This document shows, one piece after another, positions 8,361-16,769 of a stretch of DNA of 64,000 nt. Position 1 is the stretch's first letter. Each line of letters begins with the position of its first letter. Below the pieces are notes generated by a model. That model ran no database searches. It was not told where the DNA came from and was given only the letters and a program-made list of their open reading frames with translations. The position numbers were made by a program, and so were the translations under genes. Source of the DNA: an uncultured Oxalobacter sp. (GTDB taxonomy: Bacteria; Pseudomonadota; Gammaproteobacteria; Burkholderiales; Burkholderiaceae_D); NCBI GenBank assembly GCA_905202055.1, contig CAJKQK010000001.1, positions 61,514 to 125,513 of the forward strand, given 5' to 3'.

Positions 8361-9541
8361 TTCTTTTCCGCTTTCACGGCTTCTTTCTTTTTGGCCGCAG
8401 GGGTTTCTTTTGCTTTCGCCATTTCTTTTTCTTCACCTGATTTTGCGGCCGTTTTCGCTTTGGTCGCACCGGCTTTGGCGGCCTCTTCCGCCTTGACGGC
8501 TTCGGTAATGGCGATTTCTGCTTCTTTCATGCGTTCGTCGTTGTTCTTGCGTTTGTCGGAGCTTTCATACGCATCGACGATACGCGCGACGAGCGGATGG
8601 CGCACGACGTCGGCGCTGGTGAACTGGCAGAAGGAAATGCCGCGGACGTTCCGCAAAACGTTCAGGGCGTCGATCAGGCCGCTCTTCTGGTTGCGCTGCA
8701 AATCGATCTGGGTCACGTCGCCGGTGATGACGGCCTTGCTGCCGAAACCGATACGGGTCAAAAACATTTTCATCTGTTCCGGCGTGGTGTTCTGGGCTTC
8801 GTCCAGAATGACGAATGCATGGTTCAGTGTCCGGCCGCGCATATAGGCGAGCGGGGCGATTTCGATGGCCTGTTTTTCGAACAGTTTCTGGACGCGTTCG
8901 AAACCGAGGAGGTCGTACAGGGCGTCGTAAAGCGGACGCAGGTAGGGGTCGACTTTCTGGGCGAGGTCTCCGGGCAGGAAACCGAGGCGTTCACCCGCTT
9001 CGACGGCCGGACGTGTCAGGATGATGCGCTGGACGGCGTCGCGTTCCATCGCGTCGACGGCGCAGGCGACGGCAAGATAGGTTTTGCCGGTACCGGCCGG
9101 GCCGATGCCGAAGGTGATGTCGTGTTCCAGAATGGCTTTGAGGTAATCGACCTGCCGCGGGGTGCGTCCGCGCAGGTCGTTGCGACGGGTTTTCAGTACC
9201 GGGTTGGTCATTTCGGATTCAACCAGTACGGCGGCAGGGATACCGGCAGCGAGATTGTTGTTGATCGCGCGCTGTTCGACAAGCGCCAGCTGGATATCGT
9301 TGACCGAAACGGGTCTGTCGGAGACGGCGTAAAAATCCTCGATGACTTGCAGTCCCAAAGAGGCGTTTTTGCCGCTGATGATGAAATTGCCGCCACGGCG
9401 GGCGATTTCGATGTCCAGAGCTGCCGAGATCTGGCGCAGGTTCTCGTCCAGTGCACCGCACAGGTTCGACAAGCGGGTGTTGTCGACTGGTTCAGGTGTG
9501 TAATAAAGGATGTCCGGGTTGTCTTTGTTTTTGCTTTTCAC
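8357..9541 (-). CDS. ybeZ: PhoH-like ATPase (YbeZ)
   Basis: This 394-residue PhoH-family protein has a Walker A motif GPAGTGKT at 147-154 and a Walker B segment FVILDEAQN near residue 240. A KH-like N-terminal part precedes the ATPase core. PhoH/YbeZ ATPases are genetically and physically linked to YbeY and are thought to assist RNA remodelling. The last 50 or so residues form a tail rich in lysine, alanine and glutamate, probably disordered and longer than in the E. coli protein; its role is unknown. It lies between miaB (86 bases upstream) and ybeY (overlapping). Confidence 0.96.
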   Translation of the reverse strand: MKSKNKDNPDILYYTPEPVDNTRLSNLCGALDENLRQISAALDIEIARRGGNFIISGKNASLGLQVIEDFYAVSDRPVSVNDIQLALVEQRAINNNLAAGIPAAVLVESEMTNPVLKTRRNDLRGRTPRQVDYLKAILEHDITFGIGPAGTGKTYLAVACAVDAMERDAVQRIILTRPAVEAGERLGFLPGDLAQKVDPYLRPLYDALYDLLGFERVQKLFEKQAIEIAPLAYMRGRTLNHAFVILDEAQNTTPEQMKMFLTRIGFGSKAVITGDVTQIDLQRNQKSGLIDALNVLRNVRGISFCQFTSADVVRHPLVARIVDAYESSDKRKNNDERMKEAEIAITEAVKAEEAAKAGATKAKTAAKSGEEKEMAKAKETPAAKKKEAVKAEKK

Positions 9542-9627
9542 AGTCGCTCCGTTTGTTGACGTGAAGGATAGGGTTTATTGTAAGCCCGCAATCCTGTTTT
9601 GTTTTGTCTTTTCTCGATGAAGAAGGC

Positions 9628-10971
9628 TTATTTTCCGGGTTCGGCCAATTTCCCGCGCAAAGCGAAGTTGAGCGTTTCGGTAATGTCGACGTCCACCATT
9701 TTTCCAACCCATCTCGCCGGGTCGTCTCCTCCGGGAATATGGACGACACGGTTGTTTTCCGTGCGTCCCTGTATCTGGCCCGGATTCCGCTGGGAAAGGC
9801 CCTCGACCAGGACGCGTTCGGTTTTTCCGACCATCGCGCGGTTGTGTTCGCGGGTCTGTTCCTCAATCCGGCTCTGCAGGCGTTGCAGGCGATTTTTGCG
9901 TACATCCAGCGGGATGTCGATGGGCAGGGCGGCGGCAGGCGTCCCCGGACGCGGGCTGTATAAAAAGGAAAAGCTGTTGTCGAAGTCGATGTCGTCGATC
10001 AGTTTCATCATGGCGTCGAAATCGGCATCGGTTTCGCCGGGGAATCCGACGATGAAGTCGCTCGAGACGAGCAGGTCGGGCCGGATGGCTTTGAGACGCC
10101 TGATGATGGATTTGTATTCAAGAACGGTGTAGCCCCGTTTCATGGCAGCCAGTATGCGGTCGGAACCGTGCTGGGCGGGCAGGTACAGGTGGCTGACGAG
10201 TTGCGGCACGCGTTCGTATACGTCGATCAGGCGTTGTGTGAATTCTTTGGGATGACTGGTGACGAAACGGATGCGTTCGATACTGGGAATTTCAGCGACG
10301 GTTTCGATCAAAAGCGCAAAGTCGGCGATTTCCCCGCCGTCCATTGCGCCACGGTATGCATTGACGTTCTGGCCCAGCAGGGTGATTTCTTTCACGCCCT
10401 GTTCAGCCAGTCCGATGATTTCAGCGAGTACGTCTTCCAGCGGGCGGGACACTTCCGCGCCGCGGGTATACGGGACGATGCAATAGCTGCAGAATTTGCT
10501 GCAACCTTCCATGATGGATACGTAGGCGGTCGGCATTTCCACGCGTGCAGGAGGAAGATGGTCGAATTTTTCGATTTCGGGGAAGCTCACGTCGATTTGC
10601 GCTTCGCCGGTTTTTTCGTATCGATGGATCATGTCCGGCAGACGGTGAAGGGTTTGCGGGCCGAAGACGATGTTGACGTAGGGCGCACGTTTGACGAGCG
10701 ATTCGCCTTCCTGCGACGCGACGCAACCGGAAACGCCGATGATGAGGTCCGTCTTGTTCTTGCGCAGGCGTTTGAAGCGGCCGAGGTCGGAGAACACTTT
10801 TTCCTGTGCCTTTTCACGGACGGAGCAGGTGTTCAGCAGGATCAGGTCGGCTTCTTCCGCCTTGTCGGTACGGGTGTAACCGTCGGTGACTTCGAGCAGG
10901 TCGGCCATTTTGCCCGAGTCGTACTCGTTCATCTGGCAGCCGAATGTTTTGATGAATACTTTCTTTTGCAT
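9628..10971 (-). CDS. miaB: tRNA-2-methylthio-N6-dimethylallyladenosine synthase MiaB
   Basis: This 447-residue radical SAM methylthiotransferase adds a methylthio group to i6A37 of tRNAs that read UNN codons. The N-terminal UPF0004 domain supplies cysteines 12, 49 and 83 for one iron-sulfur cluster. The radical SAM motif CSKFCSYC (Cys157, Cys161, Cys164) binds the other. A C-terminal TRAM domain follows (around 375-440). Length and order match MiaB rather than RimO. It heads a minus-strand block with phoH and ybeY. Confidence 0.97.
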   Translation of the reverse strand: MQKKVFIKTFGCQMNEYDSGKMADLLEVTDGYTRTDKAEEADLILLNTCSVREKAQEKVFSDLGRFKRLRKNKTDLIIGVSGCVASQEGESLVKRAPYVNIVFGPQTLHRLPDMIHRYEKTGEAQIDVSFPEIEKFDHLPPARVEMPTAYVSIMEGCSKFCSYCIVPYTRGAEVSRPLEDVLAEIIGLAEQGVKEITLLGQNVNAYRGAMDGGEIADFALLIETVAEIPSIERIRFVTSHPKEFTQRLIDVYERVPQLVSHLYLPAQHGSDRILAAMKRGYTVLEYKSIIRRLKAIRPDLLVSSDFIVGFPGETDADFDAMMKLIDDIDFDNSFSFLYSPRPGTPAAALPIDIPLDVRKNRLQRLQSRIEEQTREHNRAMVGKTERVLVEGLSQRNPGQIQGRTENNRVVHIPGGDDPARWVGKMVDVDITETLNFALRGKLAEPGK

Positions 10972-11057
10972 GGTGTTACCGGATAGCCGTCTCTGACGGA
11001 TGTCTCAATGAATCCACCAGTTTAACCGAATTTTCAGGTGATATAAATAATTGATCG

Positions 11058-11399
11058 TCAATGCAATTTGGTGGACTGGGACAGTTTTTTCGCTACGATG
11101 GCGTTCAGGGAAACACCTTCGCGCGCCGCTTCGATCGCCAGCGCCCGGTGAAGGGACTTGTCGATCCGGATGTTAAAGCTGCCGGAGTATTTTTTTCTGG
11201 CGGGAGCGACCGGTATTTTCATGCCTTTGTCCTGATAGGTTTCTTTCATGGCCTCCCAGACGATGGCGAGTTCCGCAAGAGCGGCCTCGGGGGTTTTGCC
11301 GAAAGCGGAAATATCCGGCAGCTCGGCAAAGTGCGCCAGCCATGCACCTTCGTCATCAAGATATAAACTGACGGAAAACCCGTCGAATCGCTGATCCAT
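11058..11399 (-). CDS. hicB: HicB-family antitoxin
   Basis: This is a 113-residue HicB antitoxin. The N-terminal half (FSVSLYLDDEGAWLAHF...FGKTPEAALAEL) is the partially degraded RNase-H-like HicB fold. The C-terminal half (NIRIDKSLHRALAIEA...SLNAIVAKKL) is a ribbon-helix-helix DNA-binding domain. HicB neutralises HicA and represses the operon. I prefer the ATG at 11399 because GGAG lies nine bases upstream; an upstream ATG at 11441 in the same frame has no such site and would put a hairpin inside the gene. It follows hicA, the usual hicA-hicB order. Confidence 0.88.
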   Translation of the reverse strand: MDQRFDGFSVSLYLDDEGAWLAHFAELPDISAFGKTPEAALAELAIVWEAMKETYQDKGMKIPVAPARKKYSGSFNIRIDKSLHRALAIEAAREGVSLNAIVAKKLSQSTKLH

Positions 11400-11414
11400 A
11401 TTTACTGTCTCCAT

Positions 11415-11481
11415 CGCACTTGTGGAAAGTGCGTCATCCATGCATTCCGTTAAGGGTGCAATTTCTGAAATTCATGCACCC
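11415..11481 (-). promoter_or_regulatory. Two inverted repeats between hicA and hicB
   Basis: Two separate inverted repeats fill the hicA-hicB gap: CGCACTT/AAGTGCG (11415-11433, five-base loop) and GGGTGCA/TGCACCC (11454-11481, 14-base spacing). They may be a second HicB binding site or an RNA structure that adjusts the ratio of toxin to antitoxin. Structure is seen; function is inferred. Confidence 0.5.
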
Positions 11482-11516
11482 GCTAAGGAGTGCAACCGTT
11501 TTTTATCAGGTTGAAA

Positions 11517-11762
11517 TTATGTTGGCGAAGATTCTTCACGTTCGATTATGAATAATATTCGCCTGACCTGATAGGACTTGGCGTATTTGCCGAAAGACTG
11601 AATGGGGACGAGTTCATTCTCCGGCGATATCCATATTCTGTGCGATCCCTTCTGACGGGCGAATGTCCAGCCTTTCGATTTCAACAGTTTTTCCAGCTCT
11701 TCAAACGCCAGTTTGTCGGGCGTTCGTTTCGCTTTCGCCAGCAGTTTTTCGCGTTGGTTCAT
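11517..11762 (-). CDS. hicA: HicA-family mRNA interferase toxin
   Basis: This 81-residue toxin has the HicA double-stranded RNA-binding-like fold, with GWTFARQKGSHRIW carrying the catalytic histidine (His41). HicA cleaves mRNA until HicB blocks it. I start it at ATG 11762 because family members begin shortly before this point; the open frame extends 31 codons further but that part is not HicA-like. No Shine-Dalgarno precedes this ATG. A palindrome with a TATATA core directly abuts it, which suggests a nearly leaderless mRNA. Confidence 0.88.
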   Translation of the reverse strand: MNQREKLLAKAKRTPDKLAFEELEKLLKSKGWTFARQKGSHRIWISPENELVPIQSFGKYAKSYQVRRILFIIEREESSPT

Positions 11763-11788
11763 TTTGTAACTGTATATAGTTACAAAAT
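11761..11788 (-). promoter_or_regulatory. Palindromic hicAB operator overlapping the hicA start
   Basis: A 28-base inverted repeat has 11-base arms ATTTTGTAACT and AGTTACAAAAT around six central bases. It covers the first bases of the hicA start codon and contains a minus-strand TATATA about ten bases before the ATG, suitable as a -10 box. The ribbon-helix-helix domain of HicB would be expected to bind it and autoregulate the pair. Confidence 0.65.
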
Positions 11789-11886
11789 AAACGTCAAGCC
11801 TGATGTTTCCGGTCACACCGATTCCTGTTTTTATATGTGACGGCCGAAAACACATATTTTCCCCGTTTATGACAACGGTTTCAGAA

Positions 11887-11915
11887 TTTCGTCATTTTTG
11901 TAACGAAGTTGTCAT
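11887..11915 (+). promoter_or_regulatory. Pho-box-like repeats upstream of pstS
   Basis: TTGTAAC at 11898 and TTGTCAT at 11909 are spaced 11 bases apart, with a weaker copy (TTCGTCA) 11 bases earlier. This is the phasing of PhoB half-sites (consensus CTGTCAT every 11 bases). The site is about 55 bases before the pstS start, and phoB lies in the same gene cluster. Confidence 0.55.
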
Positions 11916-11968
11916 ATTCGTTTTTTACAGTGTGCCTATCCCAATTTTTTTACAAAGCGAGGATGTGT

Positions 11969-13003
11969 ATGAAAGTCTCTTTTACAGGCAAGTTGATCAT
12001 GGCAGCGGCATCGGCAATGGTCTGTGCGTCGGTGTCTGCCGCGGATATTACGGGGGCCGGAGCGACCTTCCCTTATCCGATTTACGCAAAATGGGCCGAA
12101 TCCTACAAGTCGGTGACGGGCACCAGACTGAATTATCAGGCGATCGGTTCCGGTGGCGGCATCAAGCAGATCAAGGCCCACACCGTCGATTTCGGCGCTT
12201 CGGACATGCCATTGAAAGCATCCGAATTGCAGGAAGCCGGTCTGGTCCAGTTCCCTGCGGTTCTGGGCGGTGTCGTCCCGATTGTGAACCTGCCGGGTGT
12301 CAAGGCCGGACAGCTGAAGATGTCCGGTGACGTTTTGGCCGACATTTACCTTGGCAAGATCACGAAGTGGAACGATGGCAAGATCACGTCGATGAATCCG
12401 GGCGTCTCCCTGCCGGGGGCTGCCATTACGGTCGTGCATCGTGCTGACGGTTCCGGTACGTCTTTCCTGTGGACGGACTATCTTTCCAAAGTCAGCCCGG
12501 ATTTCAAGGCTAAAGTCGGTTCCGGTACTGCGGTGAAATGGCCGACCGGTGTCGGTGGCAAGGGTAACGAAGGTGTTGCCGCCAACGTCCAGCGTATCAA
12601 GGGGTCCATCGGTTACGTCGAATATGCCTATGCCAAGAAAAACAATATTGCCTATACACGGTTGAAAGGTACGAACGGCAAGTTCGTTACTCCTGACGAT
12701 GCTTCGTTCAAACAGGCTGCCGCCAGCGCACCGTGGAGCAAGACACCGGGTTATGGCGTGATACTGACGAACGGCTCCGGCTGGCCGATTACTGGAGCAT
12801 CGTTCATCCTGATGCAGAAAGTTCAGGCTGACCCTGCCAGGGCTGCAGAAGTGCTGAAGTTCTTTAGCTGGTCGTTCAAAAACGGCGGCAGGATGGCAAG
12901 CGAACTGGATTACGTCGCTCTTCCGGCCCCGGTCGTCAAGATGATCGAAAAATCCTGGAAAACCGAGTTGAAGGGGGCTGACGGTCAGGCTGTGTGGAAA
13001 TAA
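11969..13003 (+). CDS. pstS: Phosphate ABC transporter periplasmic binding protein PstS
   Basis: This is a 344-residue phosphate-binding protein. A signal peptide (MKVSF..., cut near VSA-AD at about residue 24) leads into ADITGAGATFPYPIYAKWAE, the hallmark PstS N terminus. The phosphate-site segment RADGSGTSFLWTDYL lies around residue 160. The ATG at 11969 is preferred because GAGG sits six bases upstream and the signal peptide then begins cleanly; ATG 11963 is two codons earlier. It is first in the pst-pho cluster, behind a Pho-box-like site and 112 bases before pstC. Confidence 0.97.
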   Translation: MKVSFTGKLIMAAASAMVCASVSAADITGAGATFPYPIYAKWAESYKSVTGTRLNYQAIGSGGGIKQIKAHTVDFGASDMPLKASELQEAGLVQFPAVLGGVVPIVNLPGVKAGQLKMSGDVLADIYLGKITKWNDGKITSMNPGVSLPGAAITVVHRADGSGTSFLWTDYLSKVSPDFKAKVGSGTAVKWPTGVGGKGNEGVAANVQRIKGSIGYVEYAYAKKNNIAYTRLKGTNGKFVTPDDASFKQAAASAPWSKTPGYGVILTNGSGWPITGASFILMQKVQADPARAAEVLKFFSWSFKNGGRMASELDYVALPAPVVKMIEKSWKTELKGADGQAVWK

Positions 13004-13041
13004 GCGGTTGGTGAGTTTGAATGAATGTTGGTTTTACTGGT

Positions 13042-13068
13042 GCCTGCTTTTCCACAAGAGAAGCAGGC
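13042..13068 (+). other. Stem-loop between pstS and pstC
   Basis: GCCTGCTT (13042-13049) pairs with AAGCAGGC (13061-13068) around an 11-base loop, followed by TTTC. It could act as a partial terminator or mRNA-stabilising hairpin, allowing more PstS than membrane subunits. No strong T tract is present, so a full stop is unlikely. Confidence 0.5.
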
Positions 13069-13115
13069 TTTCAGCTCAACGAGTTGGTTGAAAAAATGAA
13101 AACAGGTGAATTCAG

Positions 13116-14147
13116 ATGAGCGTACCGGTTTCAGTGCTGGATAAGGAAGCTTCCACAAACAAGACGGAGGGCGGAAAAAGTTTGATGGCATCCGTCCCGG
13201 ACCGGATGAAAGCGATCAGCCGCCGCCAGAAATGGCAGGACGGCATTTTTCACGGGGTGACGTTTCTGTTTGCCCTTTTTGTATTGACCGTATTGGCAGG
13301 CATACTCGTTTCGCTGGTTCACAGCTCGATCCCTGCCTTTAAAGAATTCGGTTTCGGGTTCATCACGACGGTGGAGTGGGACCCGGTCAATGATGTGTAC
13401 GGCGCGGCAATCGCGATTTTCGGCACGCTGGCGACATCGTTCATTGCCTTGCTGATCGCCGTGCCGGTCAGTTTCGGCATTGCCCTGTTTCTGACGGAAC
13501 TCTGTCCGGTCTGGCTGCGCCGCCCGATGGGAACGGCCATCGAATTGCTGGCAGGGATTCCAAGCATTATTTTCGGTATGTGGGGCCTGTTCGTCCTGGC
13601 GCCTCTTTTCGCCGATCATGTCCAGCCGATGCTGGAATCGACGCTGGGACAGGTTCCCGGGCTCGACCTGCTGTTTACCGGGCCGATGATGGGGATCGGT
13701 GTTTTGACCGCCGGCATCATTCTGGCGATCATGATCATCCCGTTCATTTCTTCCGTGATGCGCGACGTGTTCGAGACGGTACCTCCCGTTTTGAAGGAGT
13801 CGGCTTATGCGCTGGGTTGCACCCGGTGGGAAGTGATGAAGCGGATTGTGTTGCATTACACCCGTAACGGCGTTGTCGGCGGGATCATGCTGGGTCTGGG
13901 CCGTGCGCTTGGGGAAACGATGGCGGTTACGTTCGTGATCGGCAATGCTAACAAAATTTCCACGTCGCTCTTCGCACCGGGCAACAGTATTGCCTCCACA
14001 CTGGCGAATGAATTTGCCGAAGCGAGTTCGGAACTGCATATCTCGGCTCTGTTTGCACTGGGCCTGATTCTGTTTGTGATTACTTTTATTGTGCTGGCGG
14101 CTTCCAAGCTGATGCTGGCCCGTATGGCGAAGAAGGAGGGCTTGTAA
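13116..14147 (+). CDS. pstC: Phosphate ABC transporter permease PstC
   Basis: This 343-residue inner-membrane permease has six predicted membrane segments after a soluble N-terminal tail of about 45 residues. Typical PstC blocks are ELLAGIPSIIFGMWGLFVLAP, and the EAA loop near residues 215-235 (ESAYALGCTRWEVMKRIVLHYTRN) that contacts PstB. It pairs with PstA to form the phosphate channel. AGGTG precedes the ATG. pstA starts two bases after its stop. Confidence 0.96.
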   Translation: MSVPVSVLDKEASTNKTEGGKSLMASVPDRMKAISRRQKWQDGIFHGVTFLFALFVLTVLAGILVSLVHSSIPAFKEFGFGFITTVEWDPVNDVYGAAIAIFGTLATSFIALLIAVPVSFGIALFLTELCPVWLRRPMGTAIELLAGIPSIIFGMWGLFVLAPLFADHVQPMLESTLGQVPGLDLLFTGPMMGIGVLTAGIILAIMIIPFISSVMRDVFETVPPVLKESAYALGCTRWEVMKRIVLHYTRNGVVGGIMLGLGRALGETMAVTFVIGNANKISTSLFAPGNSIASTLANEFAEASSELHISALFALGLILFVITFIVLAASKLMLARMAKKEGL

Positions 14148-14148
14148 G

Positions 14149-15009
14149 ATGAGACGCAAAAGCACTGAAACGATTGTCGCACGTCGCCAATTCCGTCATG
14201 GACTGGGCATGCTGATGTCCGTTTCCGCGATGGTTTTCGGGATCGTCATTCTGGTCTGGATTTTATACACGCTGGTCGTCAACGGAGTGGGGGCGCTGAA
14301 CTGGGCTTTCTTTTCGGAAACGACGCCTCCGCCGGGTGAAGACGGCGGCGGTCTCTGGAACGCGATTGTCGGGACGGTTTTGATGGTTGCCGCCACAACG
14401 ACGATCACCACGCCGGTCGGCATCATGGCCGGGATGTATCTGGCCGAATACGGTGAAACGGGCTGGTTCGGCAAGGTGACCCGCTTTACGGTCGATATCA
14501 TGCTATCGGCGCCTTCGATTGTGATCGGCCTGTTCATTTACGCGATTGTTGTCGCCAACATGAAGCACTTTTCCGGCTGGGCGGGCAGTTTCGCCCTGTC
14601 GCTGATCGCGTTGCCAGTGATAGTCAGAACGACGGACAACTTTTTGAATCTGGTGCCTCCGGCCTTGCGTGAAGCGGCGTTTGCACTCGGTGCGCCGAAG
14701 TGGAAAGTGGCGACCAGTATCCGCCTGAAAACGGTCAAGGCCGGTGTATTGACCGGCGTACTTTTGGCCGTGGCCCGAATTTCCGGTGAAACGGCTCCGT
14801 TGTTGTTCACGGCGTTGAATAACCAGTTTTTCTCATCGAACATGAATGCGCCGATGGCGAACCTGCCGGTCGTGATTTACCAGTTTGCGATGAGCCCGTA
14901 TGACAACTGGCGTGAACTGGCATGGGGTGGCGCGTTTCTGATTACGCTGGGTGTGTTGGGACTGAATGTCGTCTCGCGCATCGTATTCGCCCGCAAGGCA
15001 GAGAGTTGA
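14149..15009 (+). CDS. pstA: Phosphate ABC transporter permease PstA
   Basis: This is a 286-residue permease partner of PstC with six predicted membrane segments. The PstA signature runs through MAGMYLAEYGETGWFGK and the EAA-like loop REAAFALGAPKWKVATSIRL. A strong Shine-Dalgarno (AAGGAGG) lies in the end of pstC. Length is normal for the family. pstB follows closely. Confidence 0.96.
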   Translation: MRRKSTETIVARRQFRHGLGMLMSVSAMVFGIVILVWILYTLVVNGVGALNWAFFSETTPPPGEDGGGLWNAIVGTVLMVAATTTITTPVGIMAGMYLAEYGETGWFGKVTRFTVDIMLSAPSIVIGLFIYAIVVANMKHFSGWAGSFALSLIALPVIVRTTDNFLNLVPPALREAAFALGAPKWKVATSIRLKTVKAGVLTGVLLAVARISGETAPLLFTALNNQFFSSNMNAPMANLPVVIYQFAMSPYDNWRELAWGGAFLITLGVLGLNVVSRIVFARKAES

Positions 15010-15037
15010 TCGCTGTATGGCGAATAAAGGAATGGAT

Positions 15038-15913
15038 ATGAATTGCACAATGAATGGAACGACCGAAAGACCGGATGGTAAAGGCGGTGCAGTGGAGAAT
15101 GACATGGCGATTGGGATGATGGCGCATCCGCAGGCTACGGGGGCCAAAACGGAAGAAGTGAAGAAAAGTATCGAGATCAGGAACCTGAATTTTTATTATG
15201 GCGATTTTCAGGGATTGAAGAACGTGGACCTGACGATTCACGAAAAGAAAGTGACGGCGTTTATCGGACCGTCCGGTTGCGGCAAATCGACGCTATTGCG
15301 CACGATGAACCGGATGTACGACCTCTACCCGAAACAGCGGGCGGAAGGTGAGATCCTGTTCAGGGGAAAGAACATTCTGGACGCGGAAGTGGACGTGAAT
15401 ATGCTGCGTGCCCGTGTCGGTATGGTGTTCCAGAAACCGACACCGTTTCCGATGACCATTTATGAAAATATCGCGTTCGGCGTTCGCCTGTATGAAGACC
15501 TTTCCCGGGTGGAAATGGATGAACGGGTTGAATGGGCGTTAAACAAGGCAGCGCTCTGGGGCGAGGTGAAGGACAAATTGCACAAGAGTGGACAAAGCCT
15601 GTCAGGTGGTCAGCAGCAGCGCTTGTGTATCGCCCGTTGTGTGGCGGTCAGGCCGGAAGTGCTGTTGCTGGATGAACCGACTTCGGCGCTGGACCCGATT
15701 TCAACGGCGAAAGTGGAAGAACTGATTGCCGAACTGAAGGATGAGTACACGATTGCGATCGTGACCCATAACATGCAACAGGGTGCGCGCTGTTCGGACT
15801 ATACCGCTTATATGTATCTTGGCGAACTCGTGGAATTCGGCGAAACGAACAGGATCTTCATGCGGCCAGAGAAGAAGGAAACGCAGGACTACATTACCGG
15901 ACGTTTCGGCTAA
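15038..15913 (+). CDS. pstB: Phosphate ABC transporter ATPase PstB
   Basis: This ATPase powers PstCA. Walker A GPSGCGKST, the ABC signature LSGGQQQR, Walker B LLLDEPTSALDP and the H-loop THNMQQ are intact. The PstB-specific MNRMYDLYPKQRAEGEI block is present. The N terminus is about 45 residues longer than a minimal PstB. Starts at 15017, 15038 and 15104 are all possible: AAAGGA is six bases before 15038, and GGAGA is five before 15104. I chose 15038, without certainty. phoU follows after 10 bases. Confidence 0.95.
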   Translation: MNCTMNGTTERPDGKGGAVENDMAIGMMAHPQATGAKTEEVKKSIEIRNLNFYYGDFQGLKNVDLTIHEKKVTAFIGPSGCGKSTLLRTMNRMYDLYPKQRAEGEILFRGKNILDAEVDVNMLRARVGMVFQKPTPFPMTIYENIAFGVRLYEDLSRVEMDERVEWALNKAALWGEVKDKLHKSGQSLSGGQQQRLCIARCVAVRPEVLLLDEPTSALDPISTAKVEELIAELKDEYTIAIVTHNMQQGARCSDYTAYMYLGELVEFGETNRIFMRPEKKETQDYITGRFG

Positions 15914-15923
15914 GGGGAAAACC

Positions 15924-16667
15924 ATGAATTTGACGGACAATAAGGAACAGGACGGAAAACAGATGCCGGGACTGCATTCTTCCAAACAATATGATCAGGA
16001 TCTGGAATGGATCCGTTCCAGGGTGCTTTTGATGGGTGGTCTGGTGGAAGACCAGTTCAGGGACGCGATGATCGCGCTGGAAAAAGGCGATGAAGTGCTG
16101 GCCGACCGGGTGATCAAGGGTGACGAAAAGGTCAACAGACAGGAAGTGGAACTGGATCACTCCCTGACGGAACTGATCGTCAGGCGGCAGCCGGCTGCCA
16201 ATGATTTGCGCAATGTGACGGCGACGGGAAAAGTCATTACCGATCTGGAACGGATCGGCGACGAGGCGACGAAAATCGCCCGTTCGGCAAAAAATATCCG
16301 TTCACGCGAATTGCTGCTTTCCAATCATTACCAGACGCTGGCGGCCATGTCGAAGACGGCACGGCGGATGTTGCGCGAAGCGCTGGATGCCTATGCGCGC
16401 ATGGACAGGGAACAGGCTATCAGGCTCATGGCGCTGGATGCCGTTATCGACAGGGAATTTCACGATATGATGCGTGATCTGATCGAGTATATGTCGGCGG
16501 AACCGGGCACGGTCGCGGCCGGTCTCGACATTCTCTGGGCCGCGAAGGCGATTGAACGCATCGGGGATCATGCCACCAATATCGGGGAATACGTGATTTA
16601 CGTGGTGGATGGTGAAGACATCCGACATACCGATTATCGATTGCAGTTTCAGGGGGCGATGGAGTAA
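15924..16667 (+). CDS. phoU: Phosphate signalling regulator PhoU
   Basis: This 247-residue helical protein has two PhoU repeats. Conserved blocks include DLERIGDEATKIA and the later AIERIGDHATNIGEY, whose acidic residues bind metal. PhoU links the PstSCAB transporter to PhoR and silences the Pho response when phosphate is plentiful. The ATG at 15924 follows AAGGGG at good spacing; the longer frame upstream belongs to the overlap with pstB. It lies between pstB and phoB, the usual Burkholderiales order. Confidence 0.96.
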   Translation: MNLTDNKEQDGKQMPGLHSSKQYDQDLEWIRSRVLLMGGLVEDQFRDAMIALEKGDEVLADRVIKGDEKVNRQEVELDHSLTELIVRRQPAANDLRNVTATGKVITDLERIGDEATKIARSAKNIRSRELLLSNHYQTLAAMSKTARRMLREALDAYARMDREQAIRLMALDAVIDREFHDMMRDLIEYMSAEPGTVAAGLDILWAAKAIERIGDHATNIGEYVIYVVDGEDIRHTDYRLQFQGAME

Positions 16668-16769
16668 GCTGGAAGGGTCTGGCGTTTTTTGTCTTTCCGG
16701 CAATATCTGTAATAGCCGGTCAGATGAAATCATCGACTGACAGAAATTTTAAAACGGGAAGCTTTTTCA

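Noticed and set aside
7731..9559. Long plus-strand frames opposite ybeY and phoH
   Set aside because: They are antisense shadows of well-identified genes and have no ribosome sites or family motifs.
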